In this document: positions 24,945 to 34,952 of the stretch, in pieces
How the letters are laid out: the number at the start of each line of letters is the position of its first letter
Numbering within the stretch: position 1 is the stretch's first letter
From: CAAGNP01 sp045603545
Lineage (GTDB): Bacteria; Bacteroidota; Bacteroidia; Bacteroidales; UBA932
Reading direction: 5' to 3'
Length of the DNA: 64,000 bases
Assembly: GCA_045603545.1 (NCBI GenBank)
Contig: JAZUMG010000006.1
Span: 19,407-83,406, forward strand
The notes under the pieces: model-generated
The model's database searches: none
What the model was told of the DNA's origin: nothing
What the model saw: the letters and a program-made list of their open reading frames with translations, nothing else
Program-made: the position numbers and the translations under genes

Positions 24945-26537
24945 TTACATACTTCTGACAAAAATCATCCACAATTTTTCCTTCAATTCCTGCCAGCGCT
25001 GCATTGTGAGCGATGCAAAGTCATTTGTATGTCTTGTGATGAGTTCTTCTGCTTTTTTATCCTCTCCGGCAGCAATAAGGGCTGCAGCTTCAGCCTCTAC
25101 CATCGCACCTGTCTTGAACATCTTCTCTTCAAGAGCCATAATCTCTGTTTCGAGGATCTCTCTTGTCTTGTTCCAGTCTATGGTAGAGATTCTGTTGGTC
25201 TCCCTGTATGCCCAGATGGCTGCATCAGGACGGTATTCGTGCTGGCCACAAATCTGGAATGCAGGGTGTATCTGGTCAATACCTGCATAGATAGGGATGC
25301 GTGGTGACTGTGCAGGGTTGTCATATGAGAAATATGTAACGCCGCCAATCTCGTCAGGAAGCCAGTTTCTGGCTTGCATAACCGATGAGTATGAGCATCT
25401 TATCACAGCAATGGTGCGTAGGTTTTTCACAACGTCCGGTTTTAGATGGTTAAGGAGAGTCCTTATCTCGTTGGACATAAAAGGGGATACAGGTGTTACC
25501 TTCTCATCGGTAACAGTCACTGAGTTGTCGTAAGGATTCCATACCCTTCTTTTGAAATCGACAGACAGGTCTTTGGTCATGTCGTATTCTGTACCCTCGT
25601 ATGTAGAACGGAAGAGGGCTGTAATCATCTCTGGAGATACTTTCTGGTCCGGCTTCACAGAGAATGGAAGCTCCTCAGCATCATATGAAAGATTCAATGA
25701 TGGGGCCAATGCGTTAAGAATAAAGAACTCTCTGATAGAGAAAGGTTTGCGTCCGTCTACAACTTTATGGAACACATACTCGGATTTGCCGTCCCAGTAT
25801 CCAAGCTTCTTCGAACGTTCGCGTAGGTCAGAACTGTACATGAAGTAGTCAGGATTGTCCCAATCTATGCGTCCGATGCGGGTAATGTTTGCAGATACAC
25901 TCACGTGGTCATCGGGAACCCTCTGAGCAGCCCATAGTGCACTTGGCTCTCCAGGACCTGAACCTGCAATCTCGAAATGCCATACTTCATTCTTATCGAT
26001 GATGGTAAGGCACTCTGCCCAGTCACCATAGCCATATTCCTGAGCTAGTTTACCCATCAACTTGATGGCCTCACGGGCGGTAGAGCATCTCTGGAGGGCG
26101 ATTCTCTGAAGCTCCTCAATCTGGAACATACCTGCAGGATTTACAAGTTCCGGTCTCCCCTCCACTGTGGTCTCACCCATTGCAAGCTGTTTCTCATTCA
26201 TACAAGGGTATGCTGTATTGAGGAATTTGTATGTCTTCTCAGGTGCAGGGATTTTGCCGACCTCGGTTACCCTTCTCATATCCCAAGGGAGATCGGTATG
26301 CAGTTTTCCTTTATAGACAGGTTCCATATCACCCTTCTGGTAGGTGATGGATGGCTCCATTGTCAACCAAGTTCTGAAATCGGAGTCACAAGTGTGAGAT
26401 GTCATTGTGGAGCCGTCTGTAGATGCATTTTTTCCTACAGTGATCGATGTACAGCTCCCTGTCTCGATGTCGCTCTGTCCCATAAGCCCGAATGTGAGGG
26501 CGAAAAGACAAATGGTGATGGTTAGGATTCTTTTCAT
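24945..26537 (-). CDS. C69 family dipeptidase (secreted)
   Basis: 530 residues with a signal peptide (ILTITICLFALTFGLMGQ). CTSITVGKNASTDGSTMTSH is the N-terminal region of peptidase family C69, in which the Cys becomes the N-terminal nucleophile. WHFEIAGSGPGEPSALWAAQRVPDDHVSVSANITRIG and FRSTYEGTEYDMT are further family motifs. The product is probably a periplasmic or exported dipeptidase that feeds amino acids to an asaccharolytic or proteolytic metabolism. It lies 3 bp from ispG and 25 bp before the carA start. Confidence 0.9.
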   Translation of the reverse strand: MKRILTITICLFALTFGLMGQSDIETGSCTSITVGKNASTDGSTMTSHTCDSDFRTWLTMEPSITYQKGDMEPVYKGKLHTDLPWDMRRVTEVGKIPAPEKTYKFLNTAYPCMNEKQLAMGETTVEGRPELVNPAGMFQIEELQRIALQRCSTAREAIKLMGKLAQEYGYGDWAECLTIIDKNEVWHFEIAGSGPGEPSALWAAQRVPDDHVSVSANITRIGRIDWDNPDYFMYSSDLRERSKKLGYWDGKSEYVFHKVVDGRKPFSIREFFILNALAPSLNLSYDAEELPFSVKPDQKVSPEMITALFRSTYEGTEYDMTKDLSVDFKRRVWNPYDNSVTVTDEKVTPVSPFMSNEIRTLLNHLKPDVVKNLRTIAVIRCSYSSVMQARNWLPDEIGGVTYFSYDNPAQSPRIPIYAGIDQIHPAFQICGQHEYRPDAAIWAYRETNRISTIDWNKTREILETEIMALEEKMFKTGAMVEAEAAALIAAGEDKKAEELITRHTNDFASLTMQRWQELKEKLWMIFVRSM

Positions 26538-26540
26538 AGA

Positions 26541-27824
26541 CTATTTGTTTTTTTGATCATTTTCGATTAGTTCCAGTAGGGCATCTATCGCCTCCTCCTG
26601 TGGAACGGAGCGTCTGACTGCCTCTTTTCCGCGGTAAATGGAGACTTTCCCTCTCCCTTCCCCTACATAGCCGTAGTCGGCATCTGCCATCTCTCCAGGG
26701 CCATTCACTATACATCCCATCACTGCAATACAATATCCGGAAAGGTGGGAAGTGCGTCTCTTCACCTCATTGAATGTCTCCTCGAGGTTATACAATGTCC
26801 TGCCGCACCCTGGGCAGGCGACATATTCGCATTTGGTGAAGCGGCGGCGGGTGGCCTGTAGGAGATTGTCCTTTATATCCTGAAGCGCCTCTGCCGATAC
26901 CTTCTCACCTTTGCAGGTAGCTTCAAGGTCGAAATCATCAATTTTGCGGTCGAGCAGGTCTGGACCATATGTGCAGGCAATGTTTATTATAAGATCTTCC
27001 CAACTTTCTGCACCGGCCTGTTGCTGCTCCTGTCCGCTGAAGAAGCGGACTATCTTCTCAGCCACGGGGAGTTCATTGACGGGTGATTCAGTGAGTGATA
27101 CGCGGATGGTGTCGCCGATTCCGTCGCGTAAAAGTGTAGCAATGGCAGCAGCAGATTTGATCCTCCCCATATCGCCGTTTCCAGCCTCTGTGACACCAAG
27201 GTGGAGTGGGAATATCACCCCTTGCTCCTCCATCCAGCGGTTGAGCAGCCTGTATGCCTCCACCATAACCACTGTATTGCTCGCTTTGAGAGAGAGGACA
27301 ACATTGTAGAAATCCTCTGCAATGCACATCTCTACCCATTCGACCATTGCCTCTTTCATCCCTTGAGCGGTATTGCCATAGAGCTCTGTGATTCTCTTTC
27401 CAAGGGAGCCGTGGTTGATTCCGATGCGGACTGCAGTATTGTGCTCTTTGCACACCTCGATGAAACGTTTGAAGTCGCGCTGCGCCTTTTCGTGCTCAGT
27501 GGCAAAGTTTCCAGGATTGATCCTCACCTTATCTGCCACTTCTGCTGCCGCAATGGCCACATCTGATGAGAAATGGACATCGGCTACAAGTGGCACCATA
27601 TTTCCTTGCTGGCGCAATATATTCTTGATCTGACGGAGCGATTCCACCTCGCGTACCCCCTGGGTGGTGAGGCGGATCAGTTGTGCCCCTGCATCGCGCA
27701 TTGCGTTGCATTGGGCTACGGCCGCCTCTATGTCATTTGTGTTACAATTGCACATTGTCTGGATGGCAACAGGGAGCCCCCTTCCAATCTTAAGACCAGC
27801 TACATTTGCTATTATATTTTTCAT
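26541..27824 (-). CDS. ispG: 4-hydroxy-3-methylbut-2-enyl diphosphate synthase (flavodoxin/ferredoxin)
   Basis: 427 residues from ATG at 27824; a TTG six codons earlier is open. The TIM barrel shows VAIQTMCNCNTNDIEA, PLVADVHFSSDVAIAAAE, KVRINPGN and RIGINHGSLGKRI. The 4Fe-4S cluster Cys residues are in VACPGCGRTLYN and MGCIVNGPGEMADADYG. Bacteroidetes and plant enzymes usually carry a large inserted domain (600 residues or more in total) while the E. coli form has 372. Here only about 60 extra residues separate the two domains. It performs the penultimate step of the MEP isoprenoid pathway. Confidence 0.93.
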   Translation of the reverse strand: MKNIIANVAGLKIGRGLPVAIQTMCNCNTNDIEAAVAQCNAMRDAGAQLIRLTTQGVREVESLRQIKNILRQQGNMVPLVADVHFSSDVAIAAAEVADKVRINPGNFATEHEKAQRDFKRFIEVCKEHNTAVRIGINHGSLGKRITELYGNTAQGMKEAMVEWVEMCIAEDFYNVVLSLKASNTVVMVEAYRLLNRWMEEQGVIFPLHLGVTEAGNGDMGRIKSAAAIATLLRDGIGDTIRVSLTESPVNELPVAEKIVRFFSGQEQQQAGAESWEDLIINIACTYGPDLLDRKIDDFDLEATCKGEKVSAEALQDIKDNLLQATRRRFTKCEYVACPGCGRTLYNLEETFNEVKRRTSHLSGYCIAVMGCIVNGPGEMADADYGYVGEGRGKVSIYRGKEAVRRSVPQEEAIDALLELIENDQKNK

Positions 27825-27834
27825 ATTCAGTCTA

Positions 27835-28521
27835 TCAGTCAAAATTAAAGAACAATCCGAAGTTAAAACTTATCCTGTTGGGGTAGGAGTAGAGCCACCA
27901 GTCATCAGAGAGTTTGTCCGGCTGATAAAGGAAGGCAAATGAGTACTGGTAGAGCACCTCTATGTGAAATTCAAAGGGGTGGAATCTTATCGCAGTACCC
28001 AAGCCACCAAGGGCTCCGTAGTCCCATCTCTGGTCATATTCATCAAAACCTTTAGGGTTTGTGGTCCCGATCCTGTACCCGGCAAAACCTCCAATATCCA
28101 GGAGGAGCCTCAGGTGCTTCCCTACATCATATTTGAACTGCGATACCAGTGGAATCTCTATGGCGGTGAGGGTCTGGTCCATATTGTCAATATTGTATTC
28201 GGAGGTGAAGCCGTACTGGCAATATTTGGCACCCAGCTGGATTCCGAAAAATGACCATAGATCCCAGAGATTATGATAATAGGTGTAGAGCAGGGCAAAA
28301 TTCTTGTACGTGTGGACCATTTTTGCCTTCAGGTCGGGGGCAAAGTTTACCCCTGTCATCTCGTAGCTGTACCTCACACCCAACAGGTGCTCAGTGGGCT
28401 TGACAGTCACTGTTTTCGAGAATGTCGTGTCAATCTCCACTACACCCTGTCCCCACGAATATGTTGTGGAGAAGAGTGTGAGTAGGGCAGTCAGCAATAT
28501 ATATTTAAACTTTGGTCTCAT
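27835..28521 (-). CDS. PorT-like outer-membrane beta-barrel protein
   Basis: 228 residues with a signal peptide (YILLTALLTLFSTTYSWGQ). Alternating hydrophobic strands (GVRYSYEMTGVNFAP, FFGIQLGAKYCQYGF, IEIPLVSQFKYDV, LRLLLDIGGFAGYRIG, FEFHIEVLYQYSFAFLYQ) and a terminal aromatic strand (ISFNFGLFFNFD) mark an 8-10 stranded barrel of the PorT/OMP_b-brl_2 type. The start overlaps the stop of the Ig-like lipoprotein gene by 4 bp (ATGA). Function is not known; the two envelope proteins may work together. Confidence 0.75.
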   Translation of the reverse strand: MRPKFKYILLTALLTLFSTTYSWGQGVVEIDTTFSKTVTVKPTEHLLGVRYSYEMTGVNFAPDLKAKMVHTYKNFALLYTYYHNLWDLWSFFGIQLGAKYCQYGFTSEYNIDNMDQTLTAIEIPLVSQFKYDVGKHLRLLLDIGGFAGYRIGTTNPKGFDEYDQRWDYGALGGLGTAIRFHPFEFHIEVLYQYSFAFLYQPDKLSDDWWLYSYPNRISFNFGLFFNFD

Positions 28522-30329
28522 TTGAAAATCTTGCCAATATCAATAGTTTGTTCTATCTCCATCCTCTCGGGAATATCGATAAGATAGTCCTTGTCGGTAG
28601 ATGTGTTAAGGAACTTGTAGAGGAGCACCTTCTCGGGCTGTCTCTTCTCCAGTACCGAACCTGTATCAAGGATACCGTTGTTATTTTTATCCTCTGTAAT
28701 CCTTATCGAGTATTTGTTCTTCCTAAGGTATGGGAATGTGAGTTTGCAGTCGGTATCTACCCTGAAACTCCTGTATATCTTGTCCCTCTTTTCCGATATA
28801 AGTTCCACTATGTAGTGCCCGTCGACCCCTGTCATATCGAGTACCAGAGTGCTCAACTTGTCGTCCGAAGGGAGTTTTATCTTCGATACCAGACTGTCGC
28901 AGGGGAGGCCGTTGATGTCGTAGAATATCCTGTGGGGTATTTTGAATACATATTCGTACCCTGCCATAAATTCACCCTCCTGTTTCAGATGGTATTTGCG
29001 TATGTTGGCAGTATCCTGTGTGATGGTAAATTTCTCAGGCTGAATCTGCTGTTTTGCAGTGATATGGTAGTACTGAATGCTGTCAAAAGGGGCTTTTAGA
29101 AGGGGGTAATCGAACTCTATGGTGATACCGTCCTGCTCGATTGTCTCCCCGCTGGCTGTCACTTTGTATCTGGCTACCGTGTCAAGTTTCTCAACATTCT
29201 TCCCGTACCTGTTCTTTTCGAATTTTTTGGTGTAAGGCATCATCTTGAACTCTTCCCAGGTGGGGACCAGTGTCTTGAGCGAGTCGTTTGTCTTATGGTA
29301 TTTGATCCTGAAATTCAATGTGTCCTTAATCTCCTCCTGGATATTGAACCACAAAGAGAGGCTGTCCTCCATAATATTGAACTCCCTTATCACTTTATCA
29401 TCAGGTATACCCTCTATAAGGAGGGTGTCAATCTTCACATAGGGGGCATTGAACTTGATGTATGCGGACCTTTTGCTCAGTCTCTTGTTTTCCCTTATGA
29501 ACTGCTGTGTCGCCATCTCCTTGAAAAGGCTGAGCTGGATGGCTGATGGTCTTGACATGATACCGGCAGTATCCTTCTCTTCGTAAGTGATCAATTCGGG
29601 TCTGTCTGCCCTCATGACGCTGTCTGCTACGAAAAGCGTATCCAGAAAAGCTACAGTCTCCTCTGCCGGGTCATATTTGTTATTGTTGTTAAGGTCTTCT
29701 ATCGCAAATACCCTATAGGCACCAGGTTTGATGTTTCTCACGGTGAAATAGCCCCACTTGTCACTCTTGGCTGCTGCCACAGGGAGGAGGTTGAAGATAG
29801 CCGAGTCAGATGGGTCAGTGTGGAAGAGGATTGTAATTTTCTCTTTTGGGAACATTGTGGCAGCGTCTACCACTGTACCCGAAGTGTAAATGGAGTCCAC
29901 ATACTCACCTGTAGAGAAGGCATATGTCATCCTTGGGAAAATGTTTCCCTCATTGTTGTCCACGATACCTGCTCCGAAATCGATGGAGTAGGTGGTGTTG
30001 GCCTGAAGGGTGTCTTCAAAAGTGATGACAACACTCTTCCCCTTGATTTTGGGCTGTACCCTTTTTTTCAGAGGGGGTGAAAGATAAAAGTTGTTCTGTG
30101 GCTCTTTCAGCACCACGAACTCGTCAAACGTGAGGACTATATTGTTCTTTTTGGGGACAACAGATACCATAGTGGCATTGGGTGCAGGTTCACTCTCCAC
30201 CATTGATGGGGGGATGGTGTCCTTGGGACCTCCGGAAGGTGGGGTGGTGGTATTGGCACAGGATGGGGCAAATAGGGCCGCAACCAGCACCGAAAATACA
30301 ACTGTGGCTATATATTTCTCTTTTCTCAT
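28518..30329 (-). CDS. Ig-like (SbsA/Big_5-type) domain lipoprotein
   Basis: 603 residues. A lipoprotein signal (FSVLVAALFAPSCAN) is followed by TTTPPSGGPKDTIPPSMVES, a text typical of a widespread Bacteroidetes lipoprotein family. The Ig-like domain (about 40-135) has the pattern NNIVLTFDEFVVLKEPQNNF, KSVVITFEDTLQANTTYSID and GNIFPRMTYAFSTG. A second repeat-like segment (YRVFAIEDLNNNNKYDPAEE) resembles a carboxypeptidase-regulatory or EF-like loop, and a related text appears near the C-terminus (YSIRITEDKNNNGILDTG). It starts on the stop of rel (TAATG). Likely an outer-membrane structural lipoprotein of unknown role. Confidence 0.78.
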   Translation of the reverse strand: MRKEKYIATVVFSVLVAALFAPSCANTTTPPSGGPKDTIPPSMVESEPAPNATMVSVVPKKNNIVLTFDEFVVLKEPQNNFYLSPPLKKRVQPKIKGKSVVITFEDTLQANTTYSIDFGAGIVDNNEGNIFPRMTYAFSTGEYVDSIYTSGTVVDAATMFPKEKITILFHTDPSDSAIFNLLPVAAAKSDKWGYFTVRNIKPGAYRVFAIEDLNNNNKYDPAEETVAFLDTLFVADSVMRADRPELITYEEKDTAGIMSRPSAIQLSLFKEMATQQFIRENKRLSKRSAYIKFNAPYVKIDTLLIEGIPDDKVIREFNIMEDSLSLWFNIQEEIKDTLNFRIKYHKTNDSLKTLVPTWEEFKMMPYTKKFEKNRYGKNVEKLDTVARYKVTASGETIEQDGITIEFDYPLLKAPFDSIQYYHITAKQQIQPEKFTITQDTANIRKYHLKQEGEFMAGYEYVFKIPHRIFYDINGLPCDSLVSKIKLPSDDKLSTLVLDMTGVDGHYIVELISEKRDKIYRSFRVDTDCKLTFPYLRKNKYSIRITEDKNNNGILDTGSVLEKRQPEKVLLYKFLNTSTDKDYLIDIPERMEIEQTIDIGKIFK

Positions 30330-32644
30330 TACTCCTTGATATCTACTCTGGTGACACTTTCGACACCTTTTATTGTTTTCAATACCGACATCATGTTTTC
30401 AAGGTCCTCTATATGGTGCACATAGCAGTCGAGATAACCTTCAAATACTCCGTCGTGGGTCTCGACGTTTACCCTTCTGAGGTTTATGCTGAGGTCTTTG
30501 GAAACTGATTTGGTCACATCATTGAGGATACCGAGCCTGTCCATACCCCATAGCCTTACGCGGGCCAGGTGGGACATCACTGTATGTTTGGACCATTTGG
30601 CGTTAACTATATTTTCACCCTCTTTGGATGCCCTCTCGATGGCATTCGGACAGCTCTTCTTGTGGACTATAACTGTGCCGTCAGCCTCCATGAAGCCTAC
30701 CACATTGTCTCCCGGGATAGGGTGGCAGCAGTCTGCAGTGGTGTATGACAGGGTCTTTTCTGCTGCATTCTCCTCGAGGATATACTCCTTGTTTTTCCCC
30801 ATCTTGGCCTTTAACTCATCCTTCGGAGAGCTGCCGCCAAATGTGAAATCGTCATCATCATCCTCATAAAGTGCCGGATCATCCACCTTCTTCTCCTTAT
30901 TGCTTTTGAGGAACTGGAGTGACCAGTACATCACATTTTTGTTGATGGTATTTTTCTTGAGGATGGACTCCAGATTGTCGAGTTTGATGATACCTGCCGA
31001 TATCTTGGTGTAGAGCTCATCCTTATTGTTCATATTGTAGGCCTCGATCAGCTTCCTGAGGACTCTGCTCTGAGGTTTTACACCGTATCTTGCAAGCTCT
31101 TTTTCGAGAATATCCTGACCTTTCTTGAGGGTGGCTTCGATGTCGTCCTTGATCCTCTCCACCACTATAGAGCGGGCCTTGCCTGTCTTGAGGAAATCGA
31201 GCCACTCCCTTTGAGGCTTTTGCGACTCAGCTGTGATTATCTCTATCTGGTCACCATTTTTGAGAACATAGGATAGGGGGACAAGTTTCATATTGACCTT
31301 GGCTGCAATGGCGTGATTGCCCACCTGGGAGTGGATGTAATAGGCAAAATCGAGTGCTGTGGCCCCTTTTGGAAGTGTCTTGGACTCACCTTTTGGGGTG
31401 AAGACATATATCTCCGAGCCAAGAAGGCTCTCGTGGAATTTGTCAAGGAATTTGAGTGCATTGGCATCAGGATTCTCGAGGACGTCACGGACCATATCTA
31501 GCCAGTGGTCCATCTCCTGTTCCACAGTACGTACACACGAATCTACCCCCTGTTTCTTATATGACCAGTGGGCAGCAATACCCCTTTCAGCTATGGCGTT
31601 CATCCTCTCCGAACGGATCTGTACCTCAATCCAGTTGCCTGTCTGGCTCATTACAGTGCAGTGAAGTGCTTCATATCCATTGGATTTTGGTTGTGAAACC
31701 CAGTCACGGATACGGTCAGTCTTGGAGCGGTATATTCCGGTCACGAGGGCATAAATGTGCCAAGCCTGTGTCCTTTCATCAAAGCCATCTAGAGGCTTGA
31801 ATATGATGCGGACTGCGTAAAGGTCAAAAATCTGCTCGAATGATACCCCTTTTGTCTCCATCTTTTTCCAGATGGAGTAGGGGGTCTTGGTCCTCTTCAT
31901 CACAGAGAACTTGAAACCTTCATCAGAGAGGACTTTGATAATAGGGTCAAGGAAGGCATCCATCTGGACATTTTTCCTCCTGATCATATCATCTATCCTG
32001 GCCTGGATCTGGTTGTATGCTTCCGGTTCACGGGTCTTCAGCCAGATGTTCTCCATCTCGGATTTCATGCTGTAGAGACCGAGCCTGTGTGCCAGAGGGA
32101 CAAATATGTACATTGTCTCACTGAGAATCTTGTCCTTCTTGTGGTCAGGCATCGAGTCGATGGTCCTGACATTGTGGAGGCGGTCGGCGAGTTTGATGAG
32201 GACGACGCGAACATCCTCATTGAGTGTAAGGAGGATCCTTTTGAAATTTTCTGCCTGCATATTGGCACCGGGACCGGTGTCAAGGGCAGCCTTGATCTTG
32301 GTGAGACCATCTACCAAAGAGGCTATTTTGGTACCGAAAAGCCTTTCGATATCCTGAACGGTGTAGTCTGTATCTTCGACGACATCGTGCAGAAGTGCAG
32401 CAGCGATCGATTTGTAACCCAGACCGATCTCCTGCACCACAATTTTGGCCACCTGTATAGGGTGTATTATATATGGTATGCCGGAACGGCGGCGTACACC
32501 CTTGTGTGCCTCATTTGCAAATTCAAAAGCTTTTATGACACCTTGATACTCCTCCTCCGAGGCGCATCTCTTCTTGCTGACCACTCTGAGTTCTTCGAAC
32601 TCCTGCTGGATAAGGTCATGATCCTCTTTAGTAAACTCAACCAT
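30329..32644 (-). CDS. rel: Bifunctional (p)ppGpp synthetase/hydrolase
   Basis: 771 residues from ATG at 32644. Order of domains: HD hydrolase (about 45-200) with the intact HDVVEDTDYT motif, RelA/SpoT synthetase (about 240-350, FSVMKRTKTPYSIWKKM and SNGYEALHCTV), TGS (YVFTPKGESKTLPKGATALD), helical and zinc-finger-like segment (TADCCHPIPGDNVVGF), and C-terminal ACT (VRLWGMDRLGILNDVTKSVS). The intact HD and synthetase motifs predict both making and degrading (p)ppGpp. It lies 2 bp after hydG in an overlapping gene string, so stringent-response control is co-transcribed with hydrogenase maturation here. Confidence 0.95.
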   Translation of the reverse strand: MVEFTKEDHDLIQQEFEELRVVSKKRCASEEEYQGVIKAFEFANEAHKGVRRRSGIPYIIHPIQVAKIVVQEIGLGYKSIAAALLHDVVEDTDYTVQDIERLFGTKIASLVDGLTKIKAALDTGPGANMQAENFKRILLTLNEDVRVVLIKLADRLHNVRTIDSMPDHKKDKILSETMYIFVPLAHRLGLYSMKSEMENIWLKTREPEAYNQIQARIDDMIRRKNVQMDAFLDPIIKVLSDEGFKFSVMKRTKTPYSIWKKMETKGVSFEQIFDLYAVRIIFKPLDGFDERTQAWHIYALVTGIYRSKTDRIRDWVSQPKSNGYEALHCTVMSQTGNWIEVQIRSERMNAIAERGIAAHWSYKKQGVDSCVRTVEQEMDHWLDMVRDVLENPDANALKFLDKFHESLLGSEIYVFTPKGESKTLPKGATALDFAYYIHSQVGNHAIAAKVNMKLVPLSYVLKNGDQIEIITAESQKPQREWLDFLKTGKARSIVVERIKDDIEATLKKGQDILEKELARYGVKPQSRVLRKLIEAYNMNNKDELYTKISAGIIKLDNLESILKKNTINKNVMYWSLQFLKSNKEKKVDDPALYEDDDDDFTFGGSSPKDELKAKMGKNKEYILEENAAEKTLSYTTADCCHPIPGDNVVGFMEADGTVIVHKKSCPNAIERASKEGENIVNAKWSKHTVMSHLARVRLWGMDRLGILNDVTKSVSKDLSINLRRVNVETHDGVFEGYLDCYVHHIEDLENMMSVLKTIKGVESVTRVDIKE

Positions 32645-32646
32645 AA

Positions 32647-34047
32647 TCAATAAAGTATATCGCGTGTACCTTTCTTAATCTTTTCAAGTCTCTCCCTCAC
32701 ATTTATCCTCTGTTCCATATTTGGAAGCTGGGCTATCTCCCTCTCTATCAGTTCGTATCCCACTTTCTTGGTCTCTTCTGAAGAGTAGTCTTCAAGATAC
32801 TCTGCCAGTGTGAGTATTGCATTTCTGGTGCAGAATTTCTTGATGAATCCAGGGATGGCATACTCCATAAAGTGGGTCCCTGTCCTGCCGACACGGTAGC
32901 AGGCTGTGCAGAAGCTCGGGATGAAATCCCTGCTGAGGAGCCATCTCATCACCTCGTCAAGATTGCGGGTGTCGCCTACGGCAAACTGCTCCTTCTTCAA
33001 GTCCTGCTCATCCCCCTTGCGTTCCTGATTGTAGCCGCCGATCTCCAGTTTTGTACCTGCATCTATCTGGCTTACACCAAACTCCATCACCTCATCGCGT
33101 ATGGCCTTTGATTCGCGGGCTGTCATAATGAGTCCTGTATAAGGTACAGCCAGTCTCAGGATGGCCACAAGTTTCTTGAAATCTTCATCGCTTACCCTAT
33201 AAGGGAGTTCGAGATTGAGGCCGTTGGCGGGCTGGATTCTCGGGAAACTGATGGTGTGTGGACCTACGCCGTGTGTGGCCTGCAGGTGGATGGCGTGGGA
33301 AACCAGTCCCAATACCTCGTATCTCCAATCATAGAGTCCGAAAAGGGCACCGATCCCCATATCATCTATACCACCTTCGAAAGCCCTGTCCATAGCGTGG
33401 AGCCTCCAGTGGTAATCACCTTTGGGTGTCCCGGCAGGGTGGTATTTGGCGTATGTCTCTTCGTGGTATGTCTCCTGGAATACCTGGAATGTCCCGATTC
33501 CTGCCTCTTTCACTATCCTGTACCCCTCCAAATCGAGAGGGGCGGCATTGATGTTGACCCTGCGGATCTCACCATTGCCCGATTTTACAGAATATGCAGT
33601 CCTGACGGTCTGGGCGATGAATTCAGGTGTATATTTCGGGTGCTCACCGTAAACCAGAATAAGTCTTTTGTGACCCTCATCCTCAAGTGCCACGATCTCC
33701 TTTTCAAGCTCCTCCTGGCTCAGGGTGTGGCGCACTGTGGTATTGAGGGTGCTGCGGAAACCGCAATATTTGCAGTTGTTGATGCAATAGTTTCCTATGT
33801 AGAGTGGAGCGAAGAGGACAATGCGGTTGCCGTAGATGGACCTTTTAAGCTCCCTTGCTGTGGCAAAAAGCTCGTCAAGACCCTCTTTTGACTCGATGGC
33901 AATAAGTGCAGCCACCTCCTCAAGATTGAGAGCCTGTTTCTCTCTGCTCTTGGCAAAAATCTCCCTGCATTTGTCCATGTCCTCGTGGGTGTCACGGATG
34001 AGTGCCTGAAGATGTGAGTCATCTATGAAATTTTTATATTTTGTCAT
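32647..34047 (-). CDS. hydG: [FeFe]-hydrogenase H-cluster radical SAM maturase
   Basis: 466 residues. The radical SAM cluster motif is CINNCKYC (CX3CX2C). The C-terminal CTACYRVGRTGTHFMEYAIP, with a further Cys in IKKFCTRNAILTL, gives the CX2CX22C second cluster that separates HydG from its relative ThiH. HydG cleaves tyrosine to CO and cyanide for the H-cluster. The presence of HydG implies an [FeFe]-hydrogenase and HydE/HydF elsewhere; neither is in this window. It overlaps the yihY-like gene by 4 bp (ATGA). Confidence 0.94.
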   Translation of the reverse strand: MTKYKNFIDDSHLQALIRDTHEDMDKCREIFAKSREKQALNLEEVAALIAIESKEGLDELFATARELKRSIYGNRIVLFAPLYIGNYCINNCKYCGFRSTLNTTVRHTLSQEELEKEIVALEDEGHKRLILVYGEHPKYTPEFIAQTVRTAYSVKSGNGEIRRVNINAAPLDLEGYRIVKEAGIGTFQVFQETYHEETYAKYHPAGTPKGDYHWRLHAMDRAFEGGIDDMGIGALFGLYDWRYEVLGLVSHAIHLQATHGVGPHTISFPRIQPANGLNLELPYRVSDEDFKKLVAILRLAVPYTGLIMTARESKAIRDEVMEFGVSQIDAGTKLEIGGYNQERKGDEQDLKKEQFAVGDTRNLDEVMRWLLSRDFIPSFCTACYRVGRTGTHFMEYAIPGFIKKFCTRNAILTLAEYLEDYSSEETKKVGYELIEREIAQLPNMEQRINVRERLEKIKKGTRDILY

Positions 34048-34946
34048 TTGCGTCTTCTAAGTAAATTCAATTTTTCTAAATCTGACCAATGGAACTCCTT
34101 GTGGTATTTGTCCAGGTTCTGGATGGAGTAGGAGACCTGCGCTCCGATTATGATTATGAACCATCCGAAGTTAACCCACACCATAAAGAGGGGAATGGCG
34201 GCAAACACGCCGTAAACTGCATTCATTCTGGATACAAACACCTGAGTCTCGATATAGAGACATTGGACAATAGTGAATGCTGCTGATGCGGCAAGTGCTG
34301 CCTTGAATGCATTTCTGAACTTCACATGGGCATTGGGGATGAACTTGAACATGCAGGCGAACAGGAGTGCTGCCACAATGTAGAATATAAGCCACTGGAT
34401 TATATCCCTCATATTGAAGAAAGGGACCTCAATCATCCACATATTTTTCACCCCGTCAGATATCACTATGGCCATACCCAGGAATAAAATCACCATAAAA
34501 GGGGAGAGGAAAAGGATCAGAATGTATGAAAGTGCCCTTTTCCACCATATCCTCGATGTCTCCACAAACCAGATGGTGTTGAATGATCTCTCCACACATA
34601 GCAGGAGCCATACTACAAGCCAGAGGAATACCCCGAATGAGATTACTCCATATATGTTCTTTTCGGTAGAGACCAGAATGTTGTCAGCAAAACTGAGGAA
34701 TGTGTTCACTATCTCCTGATCGGAGAAATATTTGTGGATCAGTTCATTGAGGATGCTGCTCAATCCGAATCCATCGGTAATGCTGAACATCAGTGCGATG
34801 AATGGCACTATAGCCATAGTGGAGAAGAAACTCAATGCTACAGCCTGCCAGTTGAGCCCCAACTTGCTGTAGTTGTCAAGGGTGAAGGCCACTATCTTCA
34901 GCTGCCTTTTTCCCCACATTATGAATTTCCTCTTTCTGCTCTCCAT
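34044..34946 (-). CDS. YihY/BrkB family inner-membrane protein
   Basis: 300 residues with six membrane segments, roughly at 35-60, 95-120, 137-160, 183-205, 215-240 and 243-270. LNWQAVALSFFSTMAIVPFI at the start and VFAAIPLFMVWVNFGWFIII at the end are family landmarks. YihY proteins were once called ribonuclease BN, but that activity belongs to another gene; the function of the family is not established. It sits between the flavodiiron gene and hydG with almost no spacing. Confidence 0.9.
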   Translation of the reverse strand: MESRKRKFIMWGKRQLKIVAFTLDNYSKLGLNWQAVALSFFSTMAIVPFIALMFSITDGFGLSSILNELIHKYFSDQEIVNTFLSFADNILVSTEKNIYGVISFGVFLWLVVWLLLCVERSFNTIWFVETSRIWWKRALSYILILFLSPFMVILFLGMAIVISDGVKNMWMIEVPFFNMRDIIQWLIFYIVAALLFACMFKFIPNAHVKFRNAFKAALAASAAFTIVQCLYIETQVFVSRMNAVYGVFAAIPLFMVWVNFGWFIIIIGAQVSYSIQNLDKYHKEFHWSDLEKLNLLRRRK

Positions 34947-34952
34947 AATATC

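Noticed and set aside
30329..32644. Single-function RelA synthetase with a degenerate hydrolase domain
   Set aside because: The HD motif (HDVVEDT) and surrounding residues are intact, so a bifunctional enzyme is the better call.
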